Positions 1 through 5,881 of a stretch of 5,881 nucleotides of DNA are shown here, in pieces. Origin of the DNA: Archangium sp. Lineage in GTDB: Bacteria > Myxococcota > Myxococcia > Myxococcales > Myxococcaceae. The stretch spans positions 1 through 5,881 of the forward strand of contig JAEUJR010001166.1 in NCBI GenBank assembly GCA_016793585.1. The letters run 5' to 3'. Within the stretch, counting starts at the first letter, position 1. Each line of letters opens with the position of its first letter. Position numbers and translations under genes: made by a program. The notes under the pieces are model-generated. The model ran no database searches. It was not told the origin of the DNA and saw only the letters and a list, made by a program, of their open reading frames with translations.

Positions 1-2699
1 ATCGTCCACAGCGTCTGCATCGAGTTGAGCTTGAACGTCACCGTCGCGCGGCCATCTCGATCGGTCACGACCGAGGGGTTCCAATAGACCGTGTCGTCTT
101 CCTTCTGCGGCTTGGTCGGCGGCTTCACCGCGGCGAACTGACGCTTCGGCAACTTCGCCAACTGCATCGCGATGCGATCGCCATAGCCGTAGCCCTGGAA
201 CTCGCTCGAGGCGAACGTGGACACGTTGTCGCGACCGACTGGATAGAAGAAGTCGACGATGCCTGGCCGGAACTCGCTCTGGAGCGCGTAGACGGCCTTG
301 TCCACCACGCCCACCGAGAGCTGCGCCTGAACGGGCCGTCCGAGGTGATCGGTGACGCGCATGGTGAGCGTCTGCGTGGTGAGCGGCGCGGCCTCGGAGC
401 GTTCCGGGTTGATGTCGACCGACAACGTGCGCTCCTTCGGCACGATGCGGAACCCGGCGATGCGCTCTTCCCAGCGGCCGGTGACCGACGGATACGCGAC
501 GGCCGCATAGACAGCGCTGCCGAACCGCTTCTCGATGGGGAACTTGTAGACGACCGTCTGGCCCTTCACCGGCACGCGCTCGGTCTTGAAGATGCCTGCG
601 CCAGTGAGCGTGACCCACACAGCGCCTTCGTTCGCTTCCTTCACGCCCCAGCCTGTGGGGAGCAGCGCGACGACCTCGGCCGTGTCTCCCGGCTCCATCA
701 CGCCACCGAGCGCCTCGAGCGTCAGGTTCGGCACCTGCATGACGGCCTCACCGCTGCTGCCGAGCACGAGCGTCGTCGTCGTGCCCGTCCACGCGAGGCC
801 CTTCTTGTCCTTCAGCGTGACCTGCGCCTCGACGACGCCTGGCTTCTCGCCCTTCACCTCGAGGCGCGCGACGCCGTCTTCGGTCGTCGAGAACTCCGAC
901 TTCGAGAGGTTCGTGGTCGTGCCATCGGCGCCGAGCAGCACGAACTGCACCTCGCCCTTCGTCACGCCGTACGGCTTGCCCGAGAGCGTCGACGCACGAA
1001 CCGAGAAGCGGGCCACGTCACCGGGCCGCGTCACGCGCTGGCGAGCGAGCACGGTGCCGAGCAGATCGCTCTCGGCGAGGAAGAACGTCTTCGAGGCGTT
1101 CGCGAACGTGCCCTGGTCGTCACGCGCACGAACCGACAACGAGTAGCGCCATGGCTTGCGGGCATCTCCGTCCTGAAGTGCCGGAACGGGCACGGTGATC
1201 TCGGCTTCGCCCTCGTCGGTGAAGACGGCGGCCTGCTCCCAGACGTCGCCGTAGCCTTCGGCCGAGCTGTAGAGCTTCTGGGGAACCGAGAGCCCGCCTT
1301 CGGTCGTCGACGGCGTTCCATACGTGACAGCGGAGCCCTTACCGCCCAGGCCCGAGTCATCGACCCACGCGGGAGAGTCGACCTGCGTGCGGTACAGGTA
1401 CACGAGGTACTTGGTGCCTTTCGGCGCGCCACCGGCGTAGCGACGCACGCGCAGCTTCGCCTTGATGTTGCCTCCCGGCGTGACCGTCTCTTCATCGGTG
1501 AGCACTTCGACGAAGAACGTCGGCTTCACGTACTCCTGCACGCGCGCTTCCGACTGGTGATCGGGGCCGTCGACCTTCGCGGTGAGGCGCAGCACGCCCG
1601 TGGGCAGGCCTGTCGGCACCGTAAGCTGGCCCGAGAACGCGCCGAACTCGTCGACCTTCGCCTTACCCTTCACGACGGGCCCGTCGGAGAGCAACTGCAC
1701 CTCGACCTCGGCCTTCTTCGGCTTGAAGAGCCGAGCGAGCGCGCTGTCGGGCTGGCGGAGCACGCCGCGGAACCGCACAGTGTCACCCGGCTTGTAGATG
1801 GGCCGATCGGAATAGAGGAACACGTCGGGAACGATCGCGAGCGTCGAGAAGAAGTCGGTGTCGATGAGCGCGGTGTCGGTGCCGAGCGTCGCGGTGACGA
1901 TGAGGCGCGGCTCGGTGGCGGTGAGGCGCACTTCGCCGTTCGCGTCGGTCTTGCCCTCGACGACCTGCTTGCCGGCCATGATCTTCACGGCCACGCCCGC
2001 CTTCGCCTGCTGATCACGCCCGGCGACGCGCACGAGCACGTCGTTGTCGGTCTGCTTCACGACGGCGGTGAGATCGGTGACGACCATGACGACCTGGCCT
2101 TCGACCGAGCCCTGCACCATCTGCACGACGTAGACACCGGCCGGCAGGGGATCGAGCTGCACGGTGCGATCCTGGTAGCCGGAGTTTCCGTTCCACGCCT
2201 CGAAGCCCGGCACGGTGAAGTCGCGATCGCTGCCGCCGAGATCGAGGTTGAGCCACTGGCTGCGCACGAGCTCCATGTTGGTGGGCACGCCGATGAGCCG
2301 CTCGGGGCCCTGATCGAGCTGAACGGGGTCGACGGCCATCGGGGCGGGGGGATCAGCGAGCGCGGGGATCACCGTCTTGCGGAAGGCGCCACCGAGCGAG
2401 AAGCGCAGCAGGTCGACCGGGCTGCCCACGGCGTTGATGCCTCGCGAGAGCGCACGGCCGGGGTTCGCGAGCGTCGGCGGTGGATCGTACGCGCGACGCA
2501 GCGCCTGCTGGCTCTTCACGAACGCCGACAGATCCTTCGGCTTCAGCACGCGCAGCTCGACGGCTTCCTTCTCGGCGAATGACACCTCGAGGCGCGGGGA
2601 CTCGTTGGGGCCGAAGCTGCGCGGCACCGTGATGTAGAGCGGCTTGGCGAGGGCAGGCGCAGCGACGAGCAGCGCCAACAGCAGACGGAGCGACTTCAT
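1..2699 (-). CDS. yfaS: Bacterial alpha-2-macroglobulin family protein (YfaS-like), N-terminal 899 residues; runs off the left edge
   Basis: This is a secreted alpha-2-macroglobulin-like protein, a family thought to trap proteases in the periplasm. The visible 899 codons begin with a signal peptide (MKSLRLLLALLVAAPALA, likely cut after A18). There is no lipobox cysteine, unlike the YfhM-type lipoprotein branch. A chain of macroglobulin beta-sandwich domains follows. The MG2 hallmark YSDRPIYKPGDTVRFRG is at about 296-312, further MG-like domains span about 396-640, and a bait-region-type domain spans about 657-807, ending in SVGVVDKAVYAL. A Lys/Pro-rich linker (about 848-869) leads into the start of the A2M domain at 872 (YWNPSVVTDRDG). 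Family members are usually about 1500 residues, so roughly 600, including any thioester region, lie outside. The visible part has no cysteine. The ATG overlaps the upstream TGA as ATGA, with GGGAGGG 8 bases before it. The family call is solid; the YfaS subgroup rests on the neighbours. Confidence 0.93.
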   Translation of the reverse strand, partial: MKSLRLLLALLVAAPALAKPLYITVPRSFGPNESPRLEVSFAEKEAVELRVLKPKDLSAFVKSQQALRRAYDPPPTLANPGRALSRGINAVGSPVDLLRFSLGGAFRKTVIPALADPPAPMAVDPVQLDQGPERLIGVPTNMELVRSQWLNLDLGGSDRDFTVPGFEAWNGNSGYQDRTVQLDPLPAGVYVVQMVQGSVEGQVVMVVTDLTAVVKQTDNDVLVRVAGRDQQAKAGVAVKIMAGKQVVEGKTDANGEVRLTATEPRLIVTATLGTDTALIDTDFFSTLAIVPDVFLYSDRPIYKPGDTVRFRGVLRQPDSALARLFKPKKAEVEVQLLSDGPVVKGKAKVDEFGAFSGQLTVPTGLPTGVLRLTAKVDGPDHQSEARVQEYVKPTFFVEVLTDEETVTPGGNIKAKLRVRRYAGGAPKGTKYLVYLYRTQVDSPAWVDDSGLGGKGSAVTYGTPSTTEGGLSVPQKLYSSAEGYGDVWEQAAVFTDEGEAEITVPVPALQDGDARKPWRYSLSVRARDDQGTFANASKTFFLAESDLLGTVLARQRVTRPGDVARFSVRASTLSGKPYGVTKGEVQFVLLGADGTTTNLSKSEFSTTEDGVARLEVKGEKPGVVEAQVTLKDKKGLAWTGTTTTLVLGSSGEAVMQVPNLTLEALGGVMEPGDTAEVVALLPTGWGVKEANEGAVWVTLTGAGIFKTERVPVKGQTVVYKFPIEKRFGSAVYAAVAYPSVTGRWEERIAGFRIVPKERTLSVDINPERSEAAPLTTQTLTMRVTDHLGRPVQAQLSVGVVDKAVYALQSEFRPGIVDFFYPVGRDNVSTFASSEFQGYGYGDRIAMQLAKLPKRQFAAVKPPTKPQKEDDTVYWNPSVVTDRDGRATVTFKLNSMQTLWT

Positions 2700-4342
2700 G
2701 ACCGGAACCCTCCCGAGACGATCTTCCCATCGGAGCCCACCGTGGCCGTGAAGCCGACCGTCGGCAGTTCTTCGAGCAGCTTCCTGGCGGCCTCGATCTC
2801 CTGAGGGCCGGTGGTGGCGTTCGGCGCAGGGTGCTCCGAGAGCCAGCCATCGAGCGTGAGCTGCGAGAGCACGCGGCCCAGGTTCACCGTCAGCGACAGC
2901 GACGTGTTCTGCGAGACCCCCTTCACGACGGCCTGCGACGCCTGCAGCATCGACGGCTTCTTGCCGGCGCACGCAGACTGCAGCTCGGCCAGCAGGTCCT
3001 TCGTCGACGTGTACGCCAGCACACCGCAGGCCTTGCCCGTCTGGAGCGCGCCGTTGCCCTTCGTCATCGCCTCGGCGAGCGCCTTCTCGTCATCGGCCTT
3101 GCCCCACAACACGGCGATCTCGGTGTTCCGGTTGCCGCGCGGGTTCCAGATGATGGCGGCCTGGCGCGGCTCACCCAGCTCCCACGTCTTGCGCGTCTTG
3201 TTGAAGTCTTCGCCCTCTGCGCCGAGCGTGTCGCGCAGGGCGGTGGCGGTGAGATCCTTCGGCAGCTTCACCGCGAGAAAGAGCACCACCCCGCTCTTCT
3301 CGGGAATCGCCTTGAGCAGCTCTTGCGACGGCGCGACGGCCGCGAGCCGCCCACCACCGGCCGCGCTCGCCGCCAGCCCCTTCGGAACGAACGCGTTGTT
3401 CTCTGCGGCGAAGTCGAGCGAGGCGACGTTGTCGAGACCGAGCATCGCGCCGAAGCCCTGCGCGCCGCGGCCCGAGTCGCTCATCGAGAAGCCGAGCGAA
3501 ACGGCGACACCGGCGCGCGGCTCGTCTTTCGGCAGCTCCTTGCACATGGCCAGCATGGCGGCCTGCGGGCGGGGCGCGAGCACGATGCGATCCTTCAAAC
3601 GCGCCGCGAAGAGGATCTTGTCGGCGAGCACCACGCGGTGAATCGACTCCGCGGTCATGCCGGCGTCGTTCGCTTCGCCAGCCGTCACGCACGAGGGCGG
3701 GTTGAAGCCGCCCGACGCAGCGACCTTCACCAGCGTGTCGAAGGCGCCGTTCGCCGCCGCCGTCGGGTTGGGAATGACGACGGCCGGAGCCCCCTTCGCG
3801 CCTTCACCGCCGTACCAGACGATGCGGTACCGCGTGGCGAGCACCTGATCGAGCACGAGATCGGCGACGGCGCCGGTGAAGACCTTGCCGATGTCTTCGC
3901 CGCGTGTGCCGAAGAAGCCACCCCACGCGGCGATGAAGCCCTGGCCGACGGGATCTTTCATCGCCTTGCCGAGCCACGCGTTGCTGCGAAGCGTCTGGTG
4001 CACGGCCTTCGGATCATGAACGTCGAGCCAGAAGAGCTCGGGCGTATTCTCGACGGCTGGCGTCTCTTCCATCGCGCCGTACACGGGCTCGGGCCGGTTG
4101 GGCGAATCGAACGCGCCAGTGGGAGCGGTGTCGGCGGGCTGCGACGTGGGGCCGGGCAGCCCCGAGATCGGCCCGTCTTTCGGAGGCGTGGTGCCCTTGC
4201 TGCGGGCCTCCATGACCCCCACGACGATGCCGACGACGGCGACGACGCCGATGATGGCGATGAGGGCTCCGCGGTTGCCACCTGGTGGCGGGGCTGCTGG
4301 GCCGGGCGACGGCGCGGAAGACGGCGGCTGGTTGGCGCTCAT
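2696..4342 (-). CDS. yfaA: DUF2138 family membrane-anchored periplasmic protein (YfaA-like)
   Basis: I read this as a 548-residue DUF2138 protein of unknown biochemical function, the YfaA partner of bacterial macroglobulin clusters. The start at 4342 is preferred because AAGGAG lies 8 bases upstream and the ATG overlaps the preceding stop as ATGA; an ATG at 4405 would add 21 unlikely residues. The protein starts with a Pro/Ser/Ala-rich tail (1-22), then one hydrophobic helix (about 26-44, ALIAIIGVVAVVGIVVGVM) that looks like a signal anchor. A Gly/Pro/Thr-rich linker (about 49-95) follows, then a large soluble domain to the C-terminus. Recognisable stretches are ELFWLDVHDPKAVHQTL near 102-118, RYRIVWYGGEG near 171-181, and the ending GFTATVGSDGKIVSGGFRS. 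Four cysteines (about 218, 267, 439, 458) could pair if exported. Family assignment rests on similarity of these segments and on context; no catalytic motif is evident. A tether for the secreted macroglobulin is an inference. Confidence 0.85.
   Translation of the reverse strand: MSANQPPSSAPSPGPAAPPPGGNRGALIAIIGVVAVVGIVVGVMEARSKGTTPPKDGPISGLPGPTSQPADTAPTGAFDSPNRPEPVYGAMEETPAVENTPELFWLDVHDPKAVHQTLRSNAWLGKAMKDPVGQGFIAAWGGFFGTRGEDIGKVFTGAVADLVLDQVLATRYRIVWYGGEGAKGAPAVVIPNPTAAANGAFDTLVKVAASGGFNPPSCVTAGEANDAGMTAESIHRVVLADKILFAARLKDRIVLAPRPQAAMLAMCKELPKDEPRAGVAVSLGFSMSDSGRGAQGFGAMLGLDNVASLDFAAENNAFVPKGLAASAAGGGRLAAVAPSQELLKAIPEKSGVVLFLAVKLPKDLTATALRDTLGAEGEDFNKTRKTWELGEPRQAAIIWNPRGNRNTEIAVLWGKADDEKALAEAMTKGNGALQTGKACGVLAYTSTKDLLAELQSACAGKKPSMLQASQAVVKGVSQNTSLSLTVNLGRVLSQLTLDGWLSEHPAPNATTGPQEIEAARKLLEELPTVGFTATVGSDGKIVSGGFRS
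2708..2714 (-). promoter_or_regulatory. Ribosome binding site of the macroglobulin gene
   Basis: GGGAGGG on the minus strand lies 8 bases before the ATG at 2699, embedded in the Ser-Gly-Gly codons at the end of the DUF2138 gene. With the ATGA stop/start overlap it indicates coupled translation of the two genes. Confidence 0.75.
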
Positions 4343-4899
4343 GAGCTCCACTCCTTGAATCTGAAAAAGCCGAGGAACGACGGGTTCTCTGGCACCGGGC
4401 GCCACTCGCCTGGGGCCTCACGCATCAGCTCGCTCATGCGGCCGGCGCGAACGGGCGCGTCCTTCTCGCCCGGGTGGTACACGACATGAATTTCGCCGTG
4501 CGCTTTGTCCGACGGCGCCACGACGAGCATCAGGTGAAAGACGTCGCCCGAGTCGCGCGGCTGGCGAAAGGCGAGCACGTCACCGGTCTTCACCACCGTC
4601 GAGCGCGCGTCGCGCCCCAGCGGCGTGAAGCTGTACGAGAGCAGCGTCTCGGCGTCGGCGAAGTCGGTCGCGCCGGTGCCCGAGAGGAAGAGCGGTGACT
4701 CGAGGCGCTTCGGCTCCACGCGCCGGTAGGCCTGCCGCAGGCTGAAGCGCACCAGGCCGGCGCAGTCGCGTTGATCGGGGTGCCACTTCTCGTCGATGCG
4801 TTTGACCTGCGCGATGGCGGTCTCGGCGACGGCCTGGCGGAGCAGCTCGACCGGCGGCTGAGGCCCCGCGCACAACAGCATGAGCACGAGCGCGCTCAT
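4339..4899 (-). CDS. yfaT: DUF1175 family exported protein with NlpC/P60-like Cys/His pattern (YfaT-like)
   Basis: This 186-residue protein matches DUF1175 (YfaT), a small exported family found beside yfaS. The N-terminus is short and hydrophobic (MSALVLMLLCAG), consistent with a minimal signal peptide; the residues before C10 (MLL) do not make a normal lipobox. The mature part has the layout of papain-like NlpC/P60 or CHAP enzymes: WHPDQRDCAGLVRFSLRQAY (39-58) with candidate nucleophile C46 at a helix start, GDVLAF at 106-111, GDVFHLMLVV at 118-127 with candidate H122, then IHVVYHPG at 137-144, which may supply the third polar residue. Cysteine peptidase or amidase activity is inferred, not shown; substrates could be peptidoglycan or the partner proteins. 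Its start lies in the same frame as the upstream gene, after TGA GCC, so no earlier start is possible. Its last codons encode the ribosome-binding site of the next gene. Confidence 0.85.
   Translation of the reverse strand: MSALVLMLLCAGPQPPVELLRQAVAETAIAQVKRIDEKWHPDQRDCAGLVRFSLRQAYRRVEPKRLESPLFLSGTGATDFADAETLLSYSFTPLGRDARSTVVKTGDVLAFRQPRDSGDVFHLMLVVAPSDKAHGEIHVVYHPGEKDAPVRAGRMSELMREAPGEWRPVPENPSFLGFFRFKEWSS
4351..4356 (-). promoter_or_regulatory. Ribosome binding site deciding the DUF2138 start
   Basis: AAGGAG on the minus strand lies 8 bases before the ATG at 4342, inside the last codons (Lys-Glu) of the DUF1175 gene. It is the best Shine-Dalgarno in the window and favours 4342 over the in-frame ATG at 4405. 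Confidence 0.8.
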
Positions 4900-4902
4900 G
4901 GC

Positions 4903-5796
4903 TCAGTAGCCACCCTCGCCGCCGCCACCCTCGGACTGCATCTGCTTCGCCGCATCGTCGAGGTTCGTCGGCCAGCGCTCGTCGGTCGGCCGGGGATCGC
5001 CGGTGGGCACGTAGACGAGCGCCCGCCCGCCGCCCAGGTTGTGCACCCAGGCCAGCACCCGCGTCGAGCCCGGCGTCGCGAGCGGAATCTTCACCGTCTT
5101 GCGCACCTCGTTCGGCGTGCCCTCGAAGAGCGAGACGTTGAGGGTAGCGATGGTGTGGGCCTTGTCACCGCTGGGCCAGTAGTTCGCCGCGATCAAGTAC
5201 GTGCCCTTCGGCGGCGCGCGGTGCACGTACAGGTACGGCCCGTAGCCCGGCTGATCGAAGTCGCCCTGCTGCTCGTTCAAGAAGAACGTCCCACCCGAGG
5301 GGCTCGAGGTGTCGGCCCAGTACACGTGCGCCATCTTCGAGGGGTCGAGCGTGCGGTTCACTTCGCTGAGCTCGGTCGGCTCGTAGACGTGCAGGTCGGT
5401 GTACACGCCGTCGGTGTCGCTGGTGAGAATGACCTTCATCGGCACTGGAGGAATCTGCGCATACGTCGTCGCCTGCGCCTTCGCGGTACCCGCCTCGTTC
5501 GTCGCGAGCACTGTCACCACGTTCTTTCCCGACGCAGCGGGGAACTCACGCGAGAAGGCGCCGCCCCGGGTGCGCATGAGGTAGCGATCGCCGTTGATGC
5601 TGACGGTGACGGGGTCGATCGACGTGTCGCTGATTCGGCCCTCGACCTTCAGCATGCGGCCCACCGACCACCCACCGGTGGGCTTCGTCAGCGTCACCGT
5701 TGCGAGCGTCGTGCCCTTGCCGATTGGAACTCCATCACTGCGCGCAGGCGCCAACTTCGGCTGCGCGAGCGCGATCACCACCAGAACGTGAAGCAT
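4903..5796 (-). CDS. yfaP: Secreted Ig-like + DUF2135 protein (YfaP-like)
   Basis: This 297-residue protein is the first gene of the operon in the window. A short hydrophobic start (MLHVLVVIALAQ) looks like a small signal peptide with cleavage after ALA at 9-11. No upstream in-frame start exists before a stop, and AGGGGG sits 7 bases before the ATG, so the start is firm. Residues about 35-113 form a beta-rich Ig-like or glucodextranase-B-type module (GRMLKVEGRISD, VTVSINGD, GAFSREFPAASGKNVVTV). Residues about 118-245 match DUF2135: MKVILTSDTDGVYTDLHVYEP, a VYWAD segment near 158, GYGPYLYVHRAPPKGTYLIA near 184-203, and NYWPSGD near 205. The tail after 287 is a glycine/glutamate run ending EGGGGEGGY. 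There are no cysteines. The molecular role is unknown; location beside a macroglobulin suggests an accessory or binding protein in the periplasm. The family call is strong, the function open. Confidence 0.88.
   Translation of the reverse strand: MLHVLVVIALAQPKLAPARSDGVPIGKGTTLATVTLTKPTGGWSVGRMLKVEGRISDTSIDPVTVSINGDRYLMRTRGGAFSREFPAASGKNVVTVLATNEAGTAKAQATTYAQIPPVPMKVILTSDTDGVYTDLHVYEPTELSEVNRTLDPSKMAHVYWADTSSPSGGTFFLNEQQGDFDQPGYGPYLYVHRAPPKGTYLIAANYWPSGDKAHTIATLNVSLFEGTPNEVRKTVKIPLATPGSTRVLAWVHNLGGGRALVYVPTGDPRPTDERWPTNLDDAAKQMQSEGGGGEGGY
4909..4933 (-). repeat. Short direct repeat encoding the Gly/Glu tail of the DUF2135 protein
   Basis: The ten bases gccaccctcg (plus strand) occur at 4909-4918 and again at 4924-4933, a 15-base period. 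On the coding strand they read CGAGGGTGGC and encode part of the EGGGGEGGY tail. The copy nearer the stop provides a purine-rich GAGGG about 13 bases before the DUF1175 start, so it may double as a weak ribosome-binding site. Confidence 0.6.
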
Positions 5797-5803
5797 GTGC
5801 GGG

Positions 5804-5809
5804 CCCCCT
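5804..5809 (-). promoter_or_regulatory. Ribosome binding site of the DUF2135 gene
   Basis: AGGGGG on the minus strand lies 7 bases ahead of the ATG at 5796. It supports that start, which is also the only possible one in frame because the upstream codons contain no ATG, GTG or TTG before a TGA stop. Confidence 0.65.
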
Positions 5810-5834
5810 GACGGGTCTTCGAAAGCGGTGGGGA

Positions 5835-5850
5835 TTCAAGGGTCGCGCCA
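5835..5850 (-). promoter_or_regulatory. Candidate degenerate sigma-54 (-24/-12) promoter ahead of the operon
   Basis: Read on the minus strand, this is TGGCGCGACCCTTGAA, against the sigma-54 consensus TGGCACGRNNNTTGCW. The -24 GG, the CG and the purine match, and the 10-base gap between the two dinucleotides is right. There are two mismatches: A to G in the -24 box and, more seriously, the normally conserved C of the -12 GC is A. A start about 12 bases downstream would give a leader of about 28 bases that still contains the Shine-Dalgarno of the first gene. No enhancer site can be assessed because the window ends 31 bases further upstream. Low confidence. Confidence 0.22.
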
Positions 5851-5881
5851 CCCGGGAGGCCAGCAGAAAACGAGCGCTTCG

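Larger units (their letters stand above)
5797..5881 (-). other. Operon leader / upstream intergenic fragment
   Basis: These 85 bases are the only non-coding DNA in the window. They hold the Shine-Dalgarno and the sigma-54-like element. I see no convincing -10 TATAAT box, no stem-loop followed by T residues, and no coding continuation from a further upstream gene. Whether another operon gene precedes this one cannot be judged because the window ends here. Confidence 0.5.

Noticed and set aside
345..2582. 745-codon plus-strand open frame opposite the macroglobulin gene
   Set aside because: Its translation is a Arg/His/Leu/Asp-rich string without domains, typical of the complement of a GC-rich gene. 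The minus strand gives a coherent macroglobulin with signal peptide, MG2 and A2M motifs.
4217..4264. Repetitive GACGATGCC/GACGACGGC-like tract
   Set aside because: It is explained by Val/Ile/Gly/Ala codons of the DUF2138 transmembrane helix with GC-rich third positions; the units are imperfect and no separate repeat is needed.
4343..4405. Longer DUF2138 start at 4405 (21 extra residues)
   Set aside because: It would overlap the DUF1175 gene by 67 bases and place an unlikely segment ahead of the membrane helix, whereas the ATG at 4342 has AAGGAG at ideal spacing and an ATGA overlap.
2831..4489. 552-codon plus-strand open frame opposite the DUF2138 gene
   Set aside because: Low-complexity Arg/His-rich translation crossing the junction of two real genes; no Shine-Dalgarno or motif support.
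4870..4899. Lipoprotein signal in the DUF1175 protein (MLLC before AG)
   Set aside because: The residue before the cysteine is Leu rather than Gly, Ala or Ser, and the N-terminus has no positive charge; a short ordinary signal peptide is at least as likely.
4771..5811. 346-codon plus-strand open frame opposite DUF1175/DUF2135
   Set aside because: Spans the antisense of two supported genes with an Arg/Val/His-rich, motif-free translation; an artefact of high GC.
5797..5881. Sigma-70 type promoter (TTGAAT as -35) in the leader
   Set aside because: TTGAAT occurs, but about 17 bases downstream the sequence is GC-rich with no -10-like hexamer.

Overview
The window is a compact stretch of high-GC bacterial DNA. 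By eye it is roughly two-thirds G+C, with G/C strongly favoured at third codon positions. All real genes lie on the minus strand, so the operon reads from right to left. Base composition, codon habit and protein content suggest a Gram-negative with a periplasm, most plausibly a Myxococcota-type (delta-proteobacterial) genome. That taxonomic guess is inference only; no marker gene is present.

Layout in direction of transcription: an 85-base leader (5797-5881) with a good Shine-Dalgarno and a degenerate sigma-54-like element; a secreted Ig-like + DUF2135 protein (YfaP-like, 4903-5796); a small exported DUF1175 protein with an NlpC/P60-like Cys/His pattern (YfaT-like, 4339-4899); a single-pass membrane DUF2138 protein (YfaA-like, 2696-4342); and the first 899 codons of a secreted bacterial alpha-2-macroglobulin (YfaS-like, 2699 running off the left edge at base 1). 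Junctions are extremely tight: a 3-base gap, then two 4-base ATGA stop/start overlaps. This is one polycistronic, translationally coupled unit. There is no gene-free stretch longer than about 85 bases, and I saw no RNA gene, mobile element, CRISPR array or intrinsic terminator.

Functionally this is the uncharacterised 'yfa' alpha-macroglobulin cluster known by comparative genomics from E. coli (yfaP, yfaQ, yfaS, yfaT, yfaA), here in a different gene order (P-T-A-S). All four proteins carry a signal peptide or membrane anchor, so they probably work together in the periplasm. The macroglobulin would be a protease-trapping or surveillance protein, DUF2138 a possible inner-membrane tether, DUF1175 a possible cysteine peptidase or amidase, and DUF2135 a beta-rich accessory protein. 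These cooperative roles are inference; the family identities rest on motifs visible in the translations. The E. coli yfaQ (DUF2300) counterpart is not in the window and could lie past the left edge.
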